The notes under the pieces are model-generated. The model had not been told where the DNA came from. It made no database searches and saw only the letters and a list, made by a program, of their open reading frames with translations. A stretch of DNA of 64,000 nt, taken from NCBI GenBank assembly GCA_963555705.1, contig OY743183.1, forward strand, positions 29,299,932-29,363,931, given 5' to 3'. This document shows positions 10,845 through 21,674 of the stretch, piece after piece (positions within the stretch are counted from its first letter, which is position 1; each line of letters starts with the position of its first letter). The DNA comes from Ligustrum vulgare. Taxonomy: Eukaryota > Streptophyta > Magnoliopsida > Lamiales > Oleaceae. The position numbers were made by a program, and so were the translations under genes.

Positions 10845-11512
10845 CGCTATCAACCTATCATCCTTCCGATTCCTCTTCTTCAGCGGCCCATTTCTCCTCC
10901 TCCTTCTCGCTTTCTTCTTCCCTCTTCCTTCCTCAGTAGCCGACCAATTTCTCAAAACCCAATTGCACGGCGGCGGGAGCAGAGAGGCGATTAAGGTGGG
11001 ACTTCTATTTACCAAGTATACAAAGTGGGTAGCGATGACAGCAGCAGAGGCAGAGGGCAGATTAAGGTTGCTATGAGGTAAGTTCATTATCCTTCTCTTC
11101 TTCCTGTTCTGATTAACAAATATTGTGAATATGATTCCACAAATTTGGGCGACCACTTTCTTGTGCGTGTTTTCCAGTGCTTGAGCGGGTAAGTGAGCCA
11201 CTGGTAGTCGAGGCTTTTTGAACTTGTTTTCACTTTTCTTGATTCGAAAGATAATTTTGGTGATTTATGGAGACCTTGATGAAACTTGGTTCTGGGATTT
11301 TTCTAAAATCGGCTTCTTCATCTTCTATTCAATTTTCCGTGCCTTTTTCCTCGCTTTCTTATTCATCTGTTTTCCGCTCAGATTCGGGGAGGAATTTCGT
11401 TTCCATGAGAAGTGAAATTCCGAAGAATTCAAAATTCAAGGGAAAAACCCGTGGTTTTTCAATTTTTTGTGGTTCTAAAGATCACCGTGCACATGAAGAT
11501 TCTTCATTTCAG
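10845..11512 (+). pseudogene. Captured exon pieces of unrecognised genes
   Basis: Two segments inside the CACTA element look like former exons. 10845-11076 has a hydrophobic, Ser-rich start (RFLFFSGPFLLLLLAFFF), then an open frame to 11074. 11267-11512 starts METLMKLGSGIFLKSASSSS and is Ser/Arg-rich with almost no acidic residues, like a plastid or mitochondrial transit peptide; it ends at cag|gtattc, a possible splice donor. I do not recognise either protein. A 40-base sequence around gtgagccactgg…gcttttt is duplicated at 11183-11226 and 11616-11670, on either side of the second exon. Confidence 0.4.
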
Positions 11513-12317
11513 GTATTCACATCGCTCTGTTTTCATTCCTTCCATGTTTGGCTAAGCTTAAATTTACTTATAAATAAATATTTAAATAATAAAATAAATA
11601 ATTTTTAGACTTCCAGTGAGCCACTGGAAGTCGAGGCTTTTTGAACTTGAGCGGGTAAGTGAGCCACTGGCTGCAGTGGCACTGTTTGTATTGATGGATT
11701 GTGGTAGTGGATTGTAGATTATGAGAGTTCCTAATTGGGTCTTTTACCCCAAAAGTGTGCCAGCCCCCCAAGAAAGAGCCTCTTCAAGCCTCATTGAAAT
11801 TGATTTCTGTGATGGGTAGAATACTACATGCTCGACATTTTGATTATCAGAATACACAGAGAAATGTTCAGCACTGTTCTCCTCCCATTTTCTTTGGGGT
11901 AAATATTTCTTTCTATCCATTTTCCACCTATGGCTCTGTATCTGGTTTCTCTCCTTCTTTTAGTCATAATAAATACCTGTTTTGCAGGATAATCCCCGTT
12001 ATACAGGTTACATTATTCTATCAAATTGACTGTGATTGAATATTTTGTTTGAGTTAGCTTCGAATACGTCCTTGCTAGACATAATATCATGTTCCTAATA
12101 TTCTTTTGGATAGAGCAATTGCCTCCAAAATTATTGTTGTTGTTATTATTTTCGTTAATGTGGCTTGCCATGAGAATATATCAGAGATGGATGTGTAAAA
12201 TTTTCTTATGATTTTGTTTGCTTGTATGCAAAAGGTAGGTGAAAATTACTTACACCAAATAGTTATTGGTTTGTACTAGTTCGAGTGATCCTGATTCCTT
12301 GTTCTTGATGATACCAG

Positions 12318-13497
12318 CCAAAGCACCAAATTGGTTATGGATGGAAGGCATAATGCTGATAAAGAATGGATTGCAGAGCTTAGGATGAAAGGAGATGCCC
12401 TGGTTAGTTGACTTTTGATTCCATATTTTTTGTTTAAGCTGCACCACAGAATGGACATTTGTGCATTTGTTGAGTGTCCCTCCTGTAGCAGGAGGAAAAT
12501 CAAAGGTGGAAATAAAAGGTTCAGTGACAAGAATACATGAGATGAGAATCCGAGTTATGTTTTGTATGATATAGAGTGCTCATGTTGATTTTGTTATCTT
12601 TTTATTATGAGAAATATGTAAACCAAGTATTAAGGCTTTGTTTGGCTTCAATCCCAAGGGAATTGGAATTATAATGTTGATTTATTTGAGTTTTCTAGGT
12701 AAGATGTGTGGTTAAAAATTGGAGAGAGAAGATGTATATGGTTAAAAAGTGGTTTGAGAAATTGTGTTAATTAATTTGGGCAATCATTTCCATTTTAATG
12801 TGTAAGCCGAACACCCTAAATCGTTTAATTTTTGGTTTTTATCAATGTCTCTTCCCACGTTTTCCAAAGAAATGAAATGCAGCAGCTGCAAGCGTTCCTC
12901 TAAATTCTGAATACTAAAACCTTGTGATGAAACTTCGTTAATTATCAAATTATGTTCAATCCCTTAAACAGAGGCCTACTTAATTTTAGCTATGTGAATG
13001 ATAATTGGGATGATTCGTATATATAAGTATAAACTATTAAACTAATCCTTGGGTATTATATTATGCTTGATATTTATCTCTGATTTTAATGTTCCTTTAC
13101 CATGTTTATGATAAAATAGGTTTTGCCTAGGGTTGTTCTGGAGGCAAATCCTCTGGATTTGCTGACAAATAAGAAGCAGAGAAATAAAGCAGTCAACCTG
13201 ATTATTACAGAATGCAAGTAAACATTTTCTTCTCTTCTTCCTTTTCTTACTTTTCTTTGTTATCTATCGTATTGTTTTTTCCATTAAAAAATTCATCCTC
13301 AATTTCAGTTATAACAAAATAGGTGAGTACATGTATATCCCAGAATAAGGTACTTGTTCCCTTTAATTCTTATTAGTTTATAACATTTGATATTTAATTC
13401 CTTTTCATTATTAAAGGGAAATGGGTTATGACGGTATTGTACTGGAGTCATGGTCAAGGTGGGCAGCCTATGGTGTTTTGCATGATCCAAAGATGCG
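12318..13497 (+). pseudogene. Captured CHID1-like glycosyl hydrolase fragment (3 exons)
   Basis: Exon 12318-12402 encodes DGRHNADKEWIAELRMKG; exon 13120-13217 encodes VLPRVVLEANPLDLL and KAVNLIITEC; exon 13417-13497 encodes EMGYDGIVLESWSRWAAYG and HDPKMR. Joined at ordinary GT/AG borders these give one continuous frame matching the middle of plant chitinase domain-containing protein 1 (GH18-like, CHID1 family). The frame is open through all three exons, but both ends of the protein are missing, so no enzyme can result. Introns are retained, so capture was from genomic DNA. It lies between the transit-peptide-like exon and a GPN3-like exon inside the CACTA element. Confidence 0.8.
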
Positions 13498-14377
13498 GTA
13501 TATTGTAACAATTGATTTCTTAAGCTTTTTTTTTTTTTTTTTTTTTTTTTTGTATTTAAGTACCAGATTTAGCCTTTTATGCGCACTTCCATTAAATTTT
13601 CCATATGAATTATAATGCAGCACCTTTCTATGATATACTTCTCTTCAATTTGAATGTTTAAAATTAAAATTAGAAAATATACTTATTAATTAAATGTCTA
13701 CTGATGGGTTATTTATTTGAACCATCCATTTTGGATTTATATTTACATTTCGTGTATCTTGGCTTCAATTTCTTGAGAAGTGCTGTGAAGTTCGGTTAAT
13801 ATTGTAGAGCTTTAACAGAACATACTTCTTATCACGGCGTCTAACTTGTGAATATCATAAAAGATCTAATGTGCTGGATTTAACTATGCTTCTTCACACC
13901 TTCTAAAGCCTGATCATTAATATGGAATATTCTATCTGCAATTGATTTTCTGGGTTCACATCATTAAAGTTAAAGAGTAATGTGAAATACTGATGGATGA
14001 ATTGACGTGACTGCTGCTGATGTAATCCTTCTTACTTGGAAACCCAGGCACTGCAATTTATCCAGCAACTTGGACAGGCCATGCATTCCATAAACTTGGA
14101 GCATTGTCCATAATTGATATTTGCATAATTCTGCCTTATGAGCTGGTTTTCTTTTGAGAATGATCTCTGAAATTTTCCATAAAAAATGCAAAGTGAGAGA
14201 TCGGATGCTATGTTTTGTGATGATATATTTAGAAAATCCCCTGCTGGCATTAGCAAAATGGTGAATCTCAAGTGTAGAATTTTTTTATATAACTGTTAAG
14301 CCTTCACATGTTTATTATCATACAACTGCAACTATATTTATTGTTGGACACGTTGTGCCTTAAATCCTGAAACTCAG

Positions 14378-14462
14378 GCATCTTGAAGAAAATATGGATG
14401 ATTGGCTCTCAGAAGAGTTGGATAATTACTTAGATGATGATTATTTAGTTTTTGACTGTCCG
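14378..14462 (+). pseudogene. Captured GPN-loop GTPase 3-like exon
   Basis: A single exon between ctcag and a gt donor, encoding HLEENMDDWLSEEL and then DNYLDDDYLVFDCP. This is the strongly conserved segment just before the G3 motif (DCPGQIE) of GPN-loop GTPases, proteins needed for nuclear import of RNA polymerase II; the wording is closest to GPN3. No P-loop or downstream exons are present. Two further exon-like pieces follow (14829-14895 and 15283-15366). Confidence 0.75.
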
Positions 14463-14828
14463 GTGCATACGTATATTTCTATTTCACCTGTCTCTATTTT
14501 CCTCATACATTGATACTGTTTGTTGACCCCTATGTTGTGTTTTTTTTCATGATTGAAATGGTGGGAAGCATTGGAAAATATCCTATAATAAGTTCATTGG
14601 TAGATAGTTTGACCTTCAATGCAGAATGTATGTGGAGCGTAAATTTACTATACTCTTATTGGGTGAATAGGAAAATCAGGTCATAAGATGGCTCTAATAT
14701 CCCCTGAATAGAATGAATAGATGAAAACAGGTAGATGAAACAGTCAAGAAAGAACAGTACATTAATTGTAACTATTTTGATTACATGGTATATGATTTTT
14801 GTCCTCTTTGATTTTTCTATATCTCCAG

Positions 14829-15366
14829 GTATAAGAGAAGAGAGAAGGGGAAACGTGTCCAAGCATATTCTTCTCAGGATATTGAAGGAATTCTTGTAAG
14901 TTTCTTTTTGATTACTTTGATACTATATTCTGTTATTTGTAGAAATTGTTATCAAAGTGGATATACTCCCATTATATCCAAGTCATTGGTTTCTTACCCA
15001 TTGACTAGTTATATTCCTTTCGTTTGTGAAATTTTAAGAAGAGAAATATTTTGAATGCTCAGTAGCTACACTTTGGAAGTGCTACTGATGGCAGCCAGCA
15101 ACAACTGCCAATTATAGGAGGGTGCCAAGAGTGGTTGCTACCCTGCTGGGAATGTGTTGGCGGCTAGGGGTGAGGGGTAGTTAATGGAGCTTAAAATATT
15201 AAAGGGGATAAGAGTGGGCGCTAATATATCTTTTGGTTATATTTTTTCCTTGCTAAGTTTAGCTTGCTATTGTTCTGTGCAGGTAAAGTCTCCCGATACA
15301 AGTTATGGCCAGGATGTGTCAAAGGAAGCAGAGTCAATGAAATTCCATGTTAAAGCTTCGATATGG
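14829..15366 (+). pseudogene. Two more exon-like pieces, unrecognised
   Basis: 14829-14895, between tccag and gtaagt, reads YKRREKGKRVQAYSSQDIEG. 15283-15366, after tgcag, reads VKSPDTSYGQDVSKEAESMK. Both are open and have splice-like borders, in the same orientation as the CHID1-like and GPN3-like exons. I cannot name the source gene, and they may not belong together. Confidence 0.35.
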
Positions 15367-15619
15367 ATACTTTTATTTTTTACGACATTTTAAGTTTATT
15401 TTGAAGTAGTTGTCTATAGACTTTTAACATTAATTCCTATCTAGTTTTTTGAGTAGGTTATGTGATATCAAATTTTTTGTATATTGTGTTGAATCTTACT
15501 ATGATATTGTTTGTTTATCGAAATCACGTTTATTGATTATATATACATTAATGTGTTTTTGTTTTATAGGATTTTTGGAATTATAATTTATAGAATTTAT
15601 TTTAAAAAAAATAAAATCC

Positions 15620-15845
15620 TAGTTTACGGCGTGCAAAATCGCATGCCGTAAAACTTTCACGGCGTGCATAAATGCACGCCGTAACAGTTCACGGCGTGCA
15701 AAATTGCGGCGTGACTTTTTACGGTGTGACTTTTTACGGCGTGTGGATTTGCACGCCGTAAATTTTTACGGCGTGACTTTTTACGGCGTGCGGCTGCACG
15801 CCGTAAAAATGATTTTACGGCATGCAATGCACGCCGTAAAAGGCT
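15620..15845. repeat. Right subterminal repeats of the CACTA element
   Basis: Seven or more copies of ttacggcgtg(c) and its complement gcacgccgtaaa in both orientations, forming potential hairpins. Same module as at 10560-10742. The ORF read through this array on the minus strand (15657-15890) is an artefact of the repeat. Confidence 0.8.
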
Positions 15846-15863
15846 AACTTTGTTGTAGTGATT

Positions 15864-17058
15864 CTTTCTCTGTGCAGTGAATGTTGTCAAGAAAAATCGC
15901 TCCTCTAAGGTCCAAGGTTATAATTTCATCCAATTAATTCCGCCATTCTTGCATGTTTTGACACGTGCCTATTTGTCTTAAGTCTTAACAAACAATTAGA
16001 ATTCAGGCCAAAATTGTTGACAAAAAAAAAAAAAAAACAATGAAAATTTGTGATATGATCGTTTATAAAACATTTGTGTCCCATTGACAAAACCACGGTT
16101 GTCGATGATCACCAACAGGTGTTAATTTCAATTAATATCACCAATTGAGAACATATCTCAACTTAATGTAGTAACAATAATCCTTCAGGGAATCAAATAA
16201 CATATACCGACAAAACTAAACATAATTTAAGTTTTCAAAAGCCAGTAAAAACTAGCTAGATAGATAGTGGTCTCTTGATGACAATGATACACAGAGCTTA
16301 GAACTAAAAGAGCAAAGTTTAGGGACCAACAAGGAAGTGATCCTTGAAAGGCTCGAGCTTGTAATAATTTCAAGAATTATCTCATTCAAATAATTCTCCT
16401 CAAAAGATAATGTGATTAGCTGTTTTAATGATCATAAAGAGTCATAATTAAGTGTCTTAACAATCTTTTCAAGGGTCCAAAATTTTGCCATCATTGCTTT
16501 CGTAAATCTTGTTTCTTCAACTAATTAAATAATGTCAATGCAAATAAATTATCATTATTGCAGTTATTAATTTCGTTGCTATTTCATTGTCAAAATCTCT
16601 CTAGATCTCATCTTTTATCATCAATCTAACTTAATTACTTCACTTTGAACCGAGGAAAATATGAAAAATGATGGCTTAAATGTTCTTTTGAACATCTTGC
16701 TTAGAAATCCCCATTTAATAAATATTGTTACCATCTATTGTTCCGAAAATGGAGCTTTTTTTACAACAAATAATACAGAAATTAAAAAGGGCAAGGCGAG
16801 TAATCGACTCCTATTGACTAAGAAAAGAAGAGGGGTTGAGAGAAAAACCTTGTGAAAAACTGGTCGGCAGTGAAGAACTGGTCTTCGAAGAGCTATTGCA
16901 GCGGGGGTTCACCTTTCATGTTCACCGCAGTAGCGGTTCACTGAGGTGGTGTTGAGGACACGGAATGGTCGACGAACTGGTCGACACTGAGGAGGCTGAC
17001 TGGTCGGCGCCGCTGATGAGGAGGCAAAGTCACGACCACTGTAGATTTGAGTAAGTGA
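15864..17058. other. No recognisable gene
   Basis: AT-rich sequence with one poly-A run (16020-16036). 16860-17040 is richer in GC, with repeated gaactggtc/ggtcg words, but no protein motif in any frame. If the KDM5-like gene once continued to the right of the CACTA insertion, I cannot see its exons here. Confidence 0.5.
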
Positions 17059-17067
17059 CAGAGAGTT

Positions 17068-18578
17068 GGGTTAATAGCACAAAACGTCCCAACGTTTGAC
17101 ATGTATTGTGCAAAACGTCCCAACGTTTTGATTTTTGACGCTAAACATCCCAACCTTTACAATTTTTGGTAGAAGACATCATTTCTGTCAATTTTAACCC
17201 CATTTCACCGTTAACTTCAAATTTAACAGTAAATGTCAAGGGCATTTTCGTCCAAAAAAAAACAGTCCATTCATACTTGGGTAATTGGCACAAAACGTCC
17301 CTACGTTTGACACTTATTGTGGAAAAACGTCCCTACGTTTATTTTTTTGGCGAATAACGTCCCTACCTTTAAATTTTCTTGTTCATTAGTCCCCAAATTT
17401 TACTTTTCTTTCAATTTAGTCATTCCGTATTTTATTTAAAGGTAATTGTCTTCAAACGTGTATAACTTTTGATCTACAACTCCGAATTGCACTCCGTTTT
17501 TTGCGTTGAACTCCAAATTCAATCATCTTTCTTATGATGTATCATGTGCTCATTTATTAAACATTTCGTTTTGACTTTTGTATAGTAGATACTTATTTTG
17601 TTAGGGCATAATTGACTGACGTAAATTGATTTCTGTAAATTTTATTGAAACAGTGAAATTTTAATTTTAGTGTGTGTTCGGCGGCCAGCGGAATTTATAA
17701 ATTGGATTTATTTGACTTTGTAATCTTTTTAAGGTAAAATATTTGATTAAAAATTGGTATGTTTAGCCCCTGTTTGAGCCATGTTATAATCTCTAATAAC
17801 TTTCTGAACAACACACATTCTCTATCTTCAAATCACTTTTTAAAAATTGGAGAAAGAAATTGTGTGTTGTTCAGAAAGTTATTAGAGATTATAACATGGC
17901 TCAAACAGTGGCTAAACATACCAATTTTTAACCAAATATTTTACCTTAAAAAGATTACAAAGTCAAATAAATCCAATTTATAAATTCCGCTGGCCGCCGA
18001 ACACACACTAAAATTAAAATTTCACTGTTTCAATAAAATTTACAGAAATCAATTTACGTCAATCAATTATGCCCTAACAAAATAAGTGTCTACTATACAA
18101 AAGTCAAAACAAAATGTTTAATAAATGAGCACATGATACATCATAAGAAAGATGGTTGAATTTGGAGTTCAACGCAAAAAACGGAGTGCAATTCGGAGTT
18201 GTAGATCAAAAGTTATACACGTTTGAAGACAATTACCTTTAAATAAAATACGGAATGACTAAATTGAAAGAAAAGTAAAATTTGGGGACTAATGAACAAG
18301 AAAATTTAAAGGTAGGGACGTTATTCGCCAAAAAAATAAACGTAGGGACGTTTTGTGCCAATTACCCAAGTATGAATGAGCTGCTTTTTTTTGGACGAAA
18401 ATGCCCTTGACATTTACTGTTCAATTTGAAGTTAACGGTGAAATAGGGTTAAAATTGACAGAAATGATGTCTTCTACCAAAAATTGTAAAGATTGAGATG
18501 TTTAGCGTCAAAAATCAAAACGTTGGGACGTTTTGCACAATACATGTTAAACGTTGGGACGTTTTGTGCTATTAACCC
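17068..18578. mobile_element. MULE-like giant foldback element
   Basis: The two halves are inverted copies of each other for about 750 bases, with a short centre near 17815-17855. Ends are gggttaatagcacaaaacg and its complement. Both sides carry cagagagtt (17059-17067 and 18579-18587), a perfect 9-bp duplication, the signature of Mutator-like elements. A second layer of similar ends (gggtaattggcacaaaacg at 17279 and its complement ending near 18367) and an inner core with gtgtgttcggcggccagcgg ends (about 17675-17999) form shells within the palindrome. No transposase is seen; the ORF at 17759-17983 lies in the core and has no motif. Confidence 0.85.
17675..17999. mobile_element. Inner MITE-like core of the foldback
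   Basis: gtgtgttcggcggccagcgg at the left is mirrored by ccgctggccgccgaacacac at the right. The core may be a separate MITE that sat at the centre before or when the palindrome formed, or simply the loop-proximal part of the inverted duplication. No target duplication can be tested because both flanks belong to the palindrome. Confidence 0.4.
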
Positions 18579-18587
18579 CAGAGAGTT

Positions 18588-19545
18588 CGATTTTTTGTGA
18601 GGTATGGCTGATGGGTTAAATGGATGGTGGAGACAAGTCTCGACAACGACGTGCAGTCAGGTTACAGGGGACTGTCAGACTGGTAGGACAATTTTATTGA
18701 TAGAACTTATTGTGTATTTAACTTGATTTACATATTAAACAGTATTTTTGAATTCATAGGGCGTCCGGATAAAAGACGAGGACCTTCTCGATAGCTCAAT
18801 CTAGTAAAATTATTCCAGTCTAATGGGTGCAAACCTCTTTGTAACGATCCAAAAAATTCGTCATATTATTATATTAAATTATTCACATTTAACGAAATCC
18901 ACTTGAAAGTCAAATAGAAATTTTAATTTATTTGACTTATTTAAAAGAGCATATTCGACATTAAATCAGACTTTAAATTTGGTTAACGTATTATCAACAA
19001 AAAATAGATAAGAATATTAAATGTTACTTTAAGTAATTTTATCGATTATATATAAATCGACTATCAATTCCATAATTGGGAAGATATGGATTGAAGTGTA
19101 TGGAATCTTATCTTATTATTATTAAAAAGGAAGATAGTTGCTAGGATTTTACGTCCAAAACTTCCCTCAAAATGGTTCCTCCAAAGCTTCTCATGGAAGC
19201 AAAAATTGTCGATTCCTCTTATGATCAAAAATATATTTTTATTGTATATATAAAATATAAAATCCCGCCCAAGGTAAATACTAAACGTGGGACCCACAAA
19301 AATTTTCTCCGTTCAAAATTCAAACATCATTTCAGCATTCACATTGTTTCTCTTTCTTCAAAATTCAAACCACACTTCAGCCTTCTCATATTCTCTCTGT
19401 TGAAGATGTTTGAACTCAAGGATGGAATCATCGATTTTACTAGAGGTATGGGTCACTGGCGTCCATCAAAGCTCCGGGATAAAGGAAACTTTTACAAAAT
19501 TAAAACATTTAAAAAAATCATTTTGTTCTCTCTCTCTCTCTCTCT
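18588..19545. other. No recognisable gene
   Basis: AT-rich. The ORFs around 19064-19648 have no motif known to me; 19532-19552 is a (CT)n run. I see nothing supportable. Confidence 0.5.
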
Positions 19546-19554
19546 TTATTTCGA

Positions 19555-19835
19555 CAAAGAGGGAGAAGATGATGAGGGGAGGCTCCGGCCTCCTCTCGAT
19601 CGTGGCTGTCGGAAAACAGTCACCAATGATGCCACTGAGAAGTGGTGACGTTGAGTGCAGTGTGGGTGTATGTTAAGGGAGAAGGGCTTGAGCTAGTTTT
19701 TGTGCAAAGCCAAAGGTGGGTTCGACTTTGGAACTGGAGTTTTTCGGTTAAAATCCGGCCAAACAGGCGACAGTCGAGGTAAGTTAATGGGTTGATTTAT
19801 TCTTTGATCTTGGGTTTTGATTTGGGTGTTAAATA
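19555..19835 (-). mobile_element. Old LTR fragment related to the LARD family
   Basis: The words aaatccggccaaacaggcg, cagtcgaggtaagtta and tctttgatcttgggttttga follow the same order as in the LARD LTR (25608-25690: aaatccggtcaaaacagtcgg, gtcgaggtaggtta, tctttgattttgggttgatt). This suggests a diverged, partial LTR. Orientation is inferred by that match. Confidence 0.45.
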
Positions 19836-19877
19836 TCAGTGTTCGTCGTCTGATTTCAGTGTTCGTTGTCCGGTTTC

Positions 19878-19938
19878 AATGTTCGCCCGACCCGAACAGA
19901 CAAAGCTCGTCGCCTTGGCTACAAGGTCAAGCAAGTAC
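19878..19938 (+). pseudogene. Ribosomal protein eL15 (RPL15) fragment
   Basis: The frame reads VRPTRTDKARRLGYKVKQ, the conserved N-terminal half motif of eL15, a protein of the large cytosolic ribosomal subunit. Only about 20 codons are recognisable, then the sequence diverges, so it cannot make a ribosomal protein. It is followed on the same strand by pieces of ribonucleotide reductase and pyruvate dehydrogenase E2. Confidence 0.75.
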
Positions 19939-20099
19939 ATATTGTATCTGCAATTCTTCTTTTCTCTGTATATTCTATGTTCCTGTATTCTTTTGACTGA
20001 AGCATTTTCTTTACATCGTGAATGTGGATTTTGCTGCGTAGAGGAGGAATCCATTTCCGGTGTAACAAAGGTATGCATTGCTAATTCTCTATGATTATA

Positions 20100-21400
20100 A
20101 CAGAGAACATTATAACAGAGAACAAAGTTTTTTCATTTTTAAATTACTGTTCAAATAAGTTCAGTTTTCTGATAGATTATTCTCGCAGATATAAATATTG
20201 AGGTTAATGAGCAAGGTAATTATTTTGCCATTTTCACTCTGTACGGTATTTTGTTTCGGTTTGACAATGGGAATTCGAAGATTTAATCAAAATATATATA
20301 AGAGGTGCTAAGGATTTGGCAGAAAAAAAATGATTATGTTATTCAGTATTATATTTCTTTAGTTTTTATGCACAAAGGAGTTGAAAAACAATGTCGAAGG
20401 CGGATTGTTCTCAACTTATTCACTCTGCAGTTCTGCAGCTGGAGTTCTAGGTACCTTATTCACCCTATCTCTAGCTTCTATGGTGGGAATATGATGGTCT
20501 TATTAGGGATTTCCGGTTTGCTATCATCTGAATTCTTGCTCTACAGTAATGATCTCCATTTGGGATTCTTGAAGTTTCTGTCTCTTTTTCTTCCCCATTT
20601 TTGTTTTATGCTTAATTAATGCGTTGCTTGATTTGTACATAATTGCTAAATTTTCTATTTAAGTTTGGAAAAAATGGTATTGTACAATTCAAGAACATGC
20701 TTTTGAAGTCAATTCTACTTCAAAATAAGTTTAAATAAATCATGATATTTTACTTAGAGATATATTTACTGTGATACAAGTATGCTAATAAATTCTCTGT
20801 TATCTATTTGTTGTTTCCTAAAAGACATTGACATCTACTGCGCTGCTCATGATGAGACTATCATTTTAAATGGATTTTTGTTCTATTGTGCTCATGCAAC
20901 AATAAAACACCTTTCATCACATGTACTAAATGGTGTTGAAAATGATGTTTATAGAACCTTGGATTTTGTTAACTAATGATTTTCTGCTAATATGAGGAGG
21001 ATGGAGATGAAGATGCAGTGGACAAAGAGCCATCTGAACTGGATTTGGTTGGAAGAGATGTTGAGCAAGGAAAATAAACTGATTGATAAGCAGTTCAGGA
21101 CTCAGGATCCACGCACAAAAATTTCAAAAATTTCCTCTTAATGCTTTGTGATACAAGAGTTTAATTCATTGGAGTTGATAGTTGCAGAGATTGGGCTGTC
21201 TTTAGCAGTCCTGTGAGCAAAAGTGTATTTTTAGCAGCTTTTCTAACTAACGGACTTTTAATTAACTTTTTGCTTCGAGACATGTATGAAAATGCTATTT
21301 TTTCTTATTATTAGTTAAAAAATGTAAAATTTAGGAAATTTAGGAAACAAATATTCTAAAAAAGGCTTTAGTTGATTACTTACTTTTTGATTTGTTGCCT
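20100..21400. other. Spacer between gene scraps, nothing identified
   Basis: Contains weak exon-like pieces with splice-like borders (20190-20216 reading INIEVNEQ; 21000-21089 reading an acidic EDGDEDAVDKEPSELD) that I cannot assign. The other ORFs here are short and have no motif. Confidence 0.35.
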
Positions 21401-21413
21401 CTGTATCTTTCAG

Positions 21414-21617
21414 GGAATTCTTCAGCCAGACATGTGGGGAGTAAAACCTTCAGATAGGTGGGATTCGGATGCTCTCCAAGAAATGATTGCAAAAACTGGA
21501 GTTAGAAATTTCCTTCTTATAACACCCATGTCCACTGCATCGACCAGCCAAATTCTGGTGAATAATGAGTGCTTTGAGCCTTATACTTCCAATATCTACA
21601 GTCGTAGAGTTTTAAGG
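21414..21617 (+). pseudogene. Ribonucleotide reductase large-subunit exon
   Basis: After a ctttcag acceptor the frame reads [17 protein letters not shown], then [18 protein letters not shown] and [11 protein letters not shown]. These are the STASTSQ and [17 protein letters not shown] motifs near the active site of class I ribonucleotide reductase alpha subunits, which make deoxyribonucleotides. The conserved [15 protein letters not shown] is altered ([15 protein letters not shown]) and W is lost in RWDSDAL, consistent with decay. One exon only, then unrelated sequence. Confidence 0.85.
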
Positions 21618-21674
21618 TCCTTTGTTAACTAACTTTCATTTAGCATCTGATTTGTGTCTGTCTGTTCTCTAAAG

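Larger units (their letters stand above)
10545..15860 (+). mobile_element. Complete CACTA element carrying host exons (Pack-CACTA)
   Basis: Terminal repeats cactacaacaaaag at the left and, inverted, cactacaacaaag at the right. Flanked by a perfect 3-bp duplication ATT (10542-10544 and 15861-15863), as expected for CACTA. Both ends carry the same subterminal palindromic module built on tttacggcgtgc…gcacgccgtaaa. No TNP2 or TNPA transposase is present inside. The interior holds exon pieces of at least two recognisable host genes and some unrecognised ones, all in plus orientation, with splice sites kept. So it is a non-autonomous element that has transduplicated gene segments from genomic DNA. 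It sits in an intron of the KDM5-like pseudogene. Confidence 0.88.

Noticed and set aside
10743..11201. 152-codon minus-strand ORF
   Set aside because: Opposes the plus-strand exon-like pieces, has a highly basic low-complexity middle and no motif; likely the shadow of a ct-rich former leader.
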